Of a stretch of DNA of 6,298 nt, positions 6,060 to 6,298 are shown piece by piece. A model generated the notes under the pieces. The model did no database searches, had not been told where the DNA came from, and was given only the letters and a program-made list of their open reading frames with translations. Position 1 is the first letter of the stretch. Each line of letters opens with the position of its first letter. The stretch is from Defluviitaleaceae bacterium (lineage in GTDB: Bacteria > Bacillota > Clostridia > Lachnospirales > WRAA01), in the NCBI GenBank assembly GCA_009780445.1, contig WRAA01000128.1, positions 1 to 6,298 on the forward strand, given 5' to 3'. A program made the position numbers and the translations under genes.

Positions 6060-6083
6060 ATTATAGTTACACAACTATATTAA
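6055..6083 (-). promoter_or_regulatory. Likely sigma-A promoter for the DUF6809-like gene
   Basis: On the minus strand, TATAAT (plus 6055-6060) is a perfect -10 box, and TTAATA (plus 6078-6083) is a 4-of-6 match to the -35 box at a 17-base spacing. Transcription would begin near 6048, about 30 bases before the ATG. A second TATAAT (plus 6060-6065) overlaps with a poorer -35. The promoter is inferred from sequence alone. Confidence 0.5.
6062..6079. promoter_or_regulatory. Operator-like inverted repeat in the promoter spacer
   Basis: TATAGTT (6062-6068) and AACTATA (6073-6079) are perfect reverse complements around ACAC. The site fills the spacer between the proposed -35 and -10 boxes, a common position for a repressor dimer. 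The same half-site recurs in the neighbouring repeat at 6037-6059. Confidence 0.5.
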
Positions 6084-6126
6084 GATGTAATAATGACCAA
6101 ATTATTTTTGCAAAAGATGGTGTATT

Positions 6127-6204
6127 ATGGGAAAAGCGTCTACAAGAGCACAGAATAAATACATAGCAAAAACACTTGTGTTTGTCAATAAAAAAGTGCA
6201 GTGA
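6127..6204 (+). pseudogene. Short remnant resembling the N-terminus of a clostridial ribbon-helix-helix protein
   Basis: ATG 6127 opens 25 codons that start MGKASTRAQNKYIAK and end at TGA 6202-6204. The opening resembles the leader of small clostridial RHH or antitoxin-like proteins ('..KASTKAQNKY.AKAYDR..L.V.KG'), but after 'IAKT' the expected 'YDRVNL' core is replaced by LVFVNKKVQ and a stop. Those proteins normally run 60-90 residues, so this would be a truncated copy or a chance match. The ribosome site is weak (AAAGATGG, 6113-6120). The base composition is AT-rich. The similarity is from memory of the family and covers only ~15 residues. Confidence 0.3.
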
Positions 6205-6211
6205 ATATAAA
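6182..6211 (+). promoter_or_regulatory. Possible rightward promoter
   Basis: TTGTCA (6182-6187) and TATAAA (6206-6211) match -35 and -10 boxes at 18-base spacing, each 5 of 6. AAACAC/GTGTTT (6170-6183) forms an inverted repeat over the -35, and GTAC-A-GTAC (6219-6227) lies just downstream. In such AT-rich DNA chance matches are common, and no gene begins clearly downstream within the window. Confidence 0.3.
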
Positions 6212-6298
6212 GATAAAAGTACAGTACCTCCTGACAACAAATGGTATGTTGTAAGCCGTTCTTTTTTATGAATAAACTGTGTGTCGGAAAAAGCGGTA
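6205..6298. other. AT-rich end of window, no supportable gene
   Basis: After the short remnant I see no gene with a start, ribosome site and recognisable product. An inverted repeat ACAACA (6234-6239) / TGTTGT (6247-6252) with a 7-base loop is present. A T-run (6262-6267) follows ten bases later, too far for a typical terminator. An ATG at 6241 opens a frame to the window edge but has no ribosome site. Confidence 0.4.

Noticed and set aside
6018..6074. Upstream ATG 6074 as start of the DUF6809-like gene
   Set aside because: It would read through the promoter and operator repeats, adds 19 residues foreign to the family, and lacks a ribosome site; ATG 6017 has AAAGGA at ideal spacing.
6227..6232. 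CCTCCT, an AGGAGG on the minus strand
   Set aside because: No ATG, GTG or TTG follows within a usable distance on that strand, so it does not serve a visible gene.
6067..6297. Leftward frame open for 76 codons from the window edge
   Set aside because: It has no Met and no start with a ribosome site inside the window, is rich in Phe, Cys and Tyr as expected from AT-rich noncoding DNA, and overlaps the operator repeats. It could only be the tail of a gene beyond the edge, which cannot be judged here.

Overview
The window looks like a chromosomal piece of a Gram-positive anaerobe of the Clostridia (Bacillota), probably a gut-type Oscillospirales or Christensenellales relative. The pointers are the separate accC/accD/accA layout with a Cys4 zinc ribbon on AccD, the 'GAFCGVGAEERG' form of AccA, an aldo/keto reductase carrying a two-cluster ferredoxin tail, an AIM24 (TIGR00266-type) protein and a DUF6809-like small protein. 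The genus cannot be fixed from sequence alone. The main genes are G+C-rich (one accC line I counted is about 62%), while the last ~280 bases are about 30% G+C.

Layout: positions 1-108 hold the 3' end of an IS30-family transposase. Positions 109-368 hold no gene but are packed with stem-loops, including a two-copy hairpin repeat with an 83-base period. Positions 369-5726 are one tight rightward gene series: accC (GTG start), accD, accA, pth, an aldo/keto reductase with two [4Fe-4S] motifs, and an AIM24-family gene. Gaps are 13, -4, 4, 3 and 29 bases, so co-transcription is likely. A leftward DUF6809-like gene (5727-6017) converges on the AIM24 gene with no base between the two stop codons. Its promoter region carries four copies of an ATAGTTGTA-type half-site. 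The remaining AT-rich right end has a 25-codon remnant that resembles the N-terminus of a clostridial ribbon-helix-helix protein, and no other supportable gene.

How the genes work together: AccC charges biotin with bicarbonate and AccD/AccA transfer the carboxyl group to acetyl-CoA, giving malonyl-CoA for fatty acid synthesis. The biotin carrier AccB is not in the window, where an IS30 remnant sits instead. Pth recycles peptidyl-tRNA and has no direct link to lipid synthesis. The reductase is a possible redox partner, but its substrate is unknown.

The most striking oddity is the AIM24 gene. A perfect AGGAGG and an ATG at 5049 start a reading frame matching the family N-terminus, but codon 15 is TGA. 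The rest of the family continues in the same frame without damage, and a second ATG (5115) with a weak ribosome site follows 21 bases after the stop.
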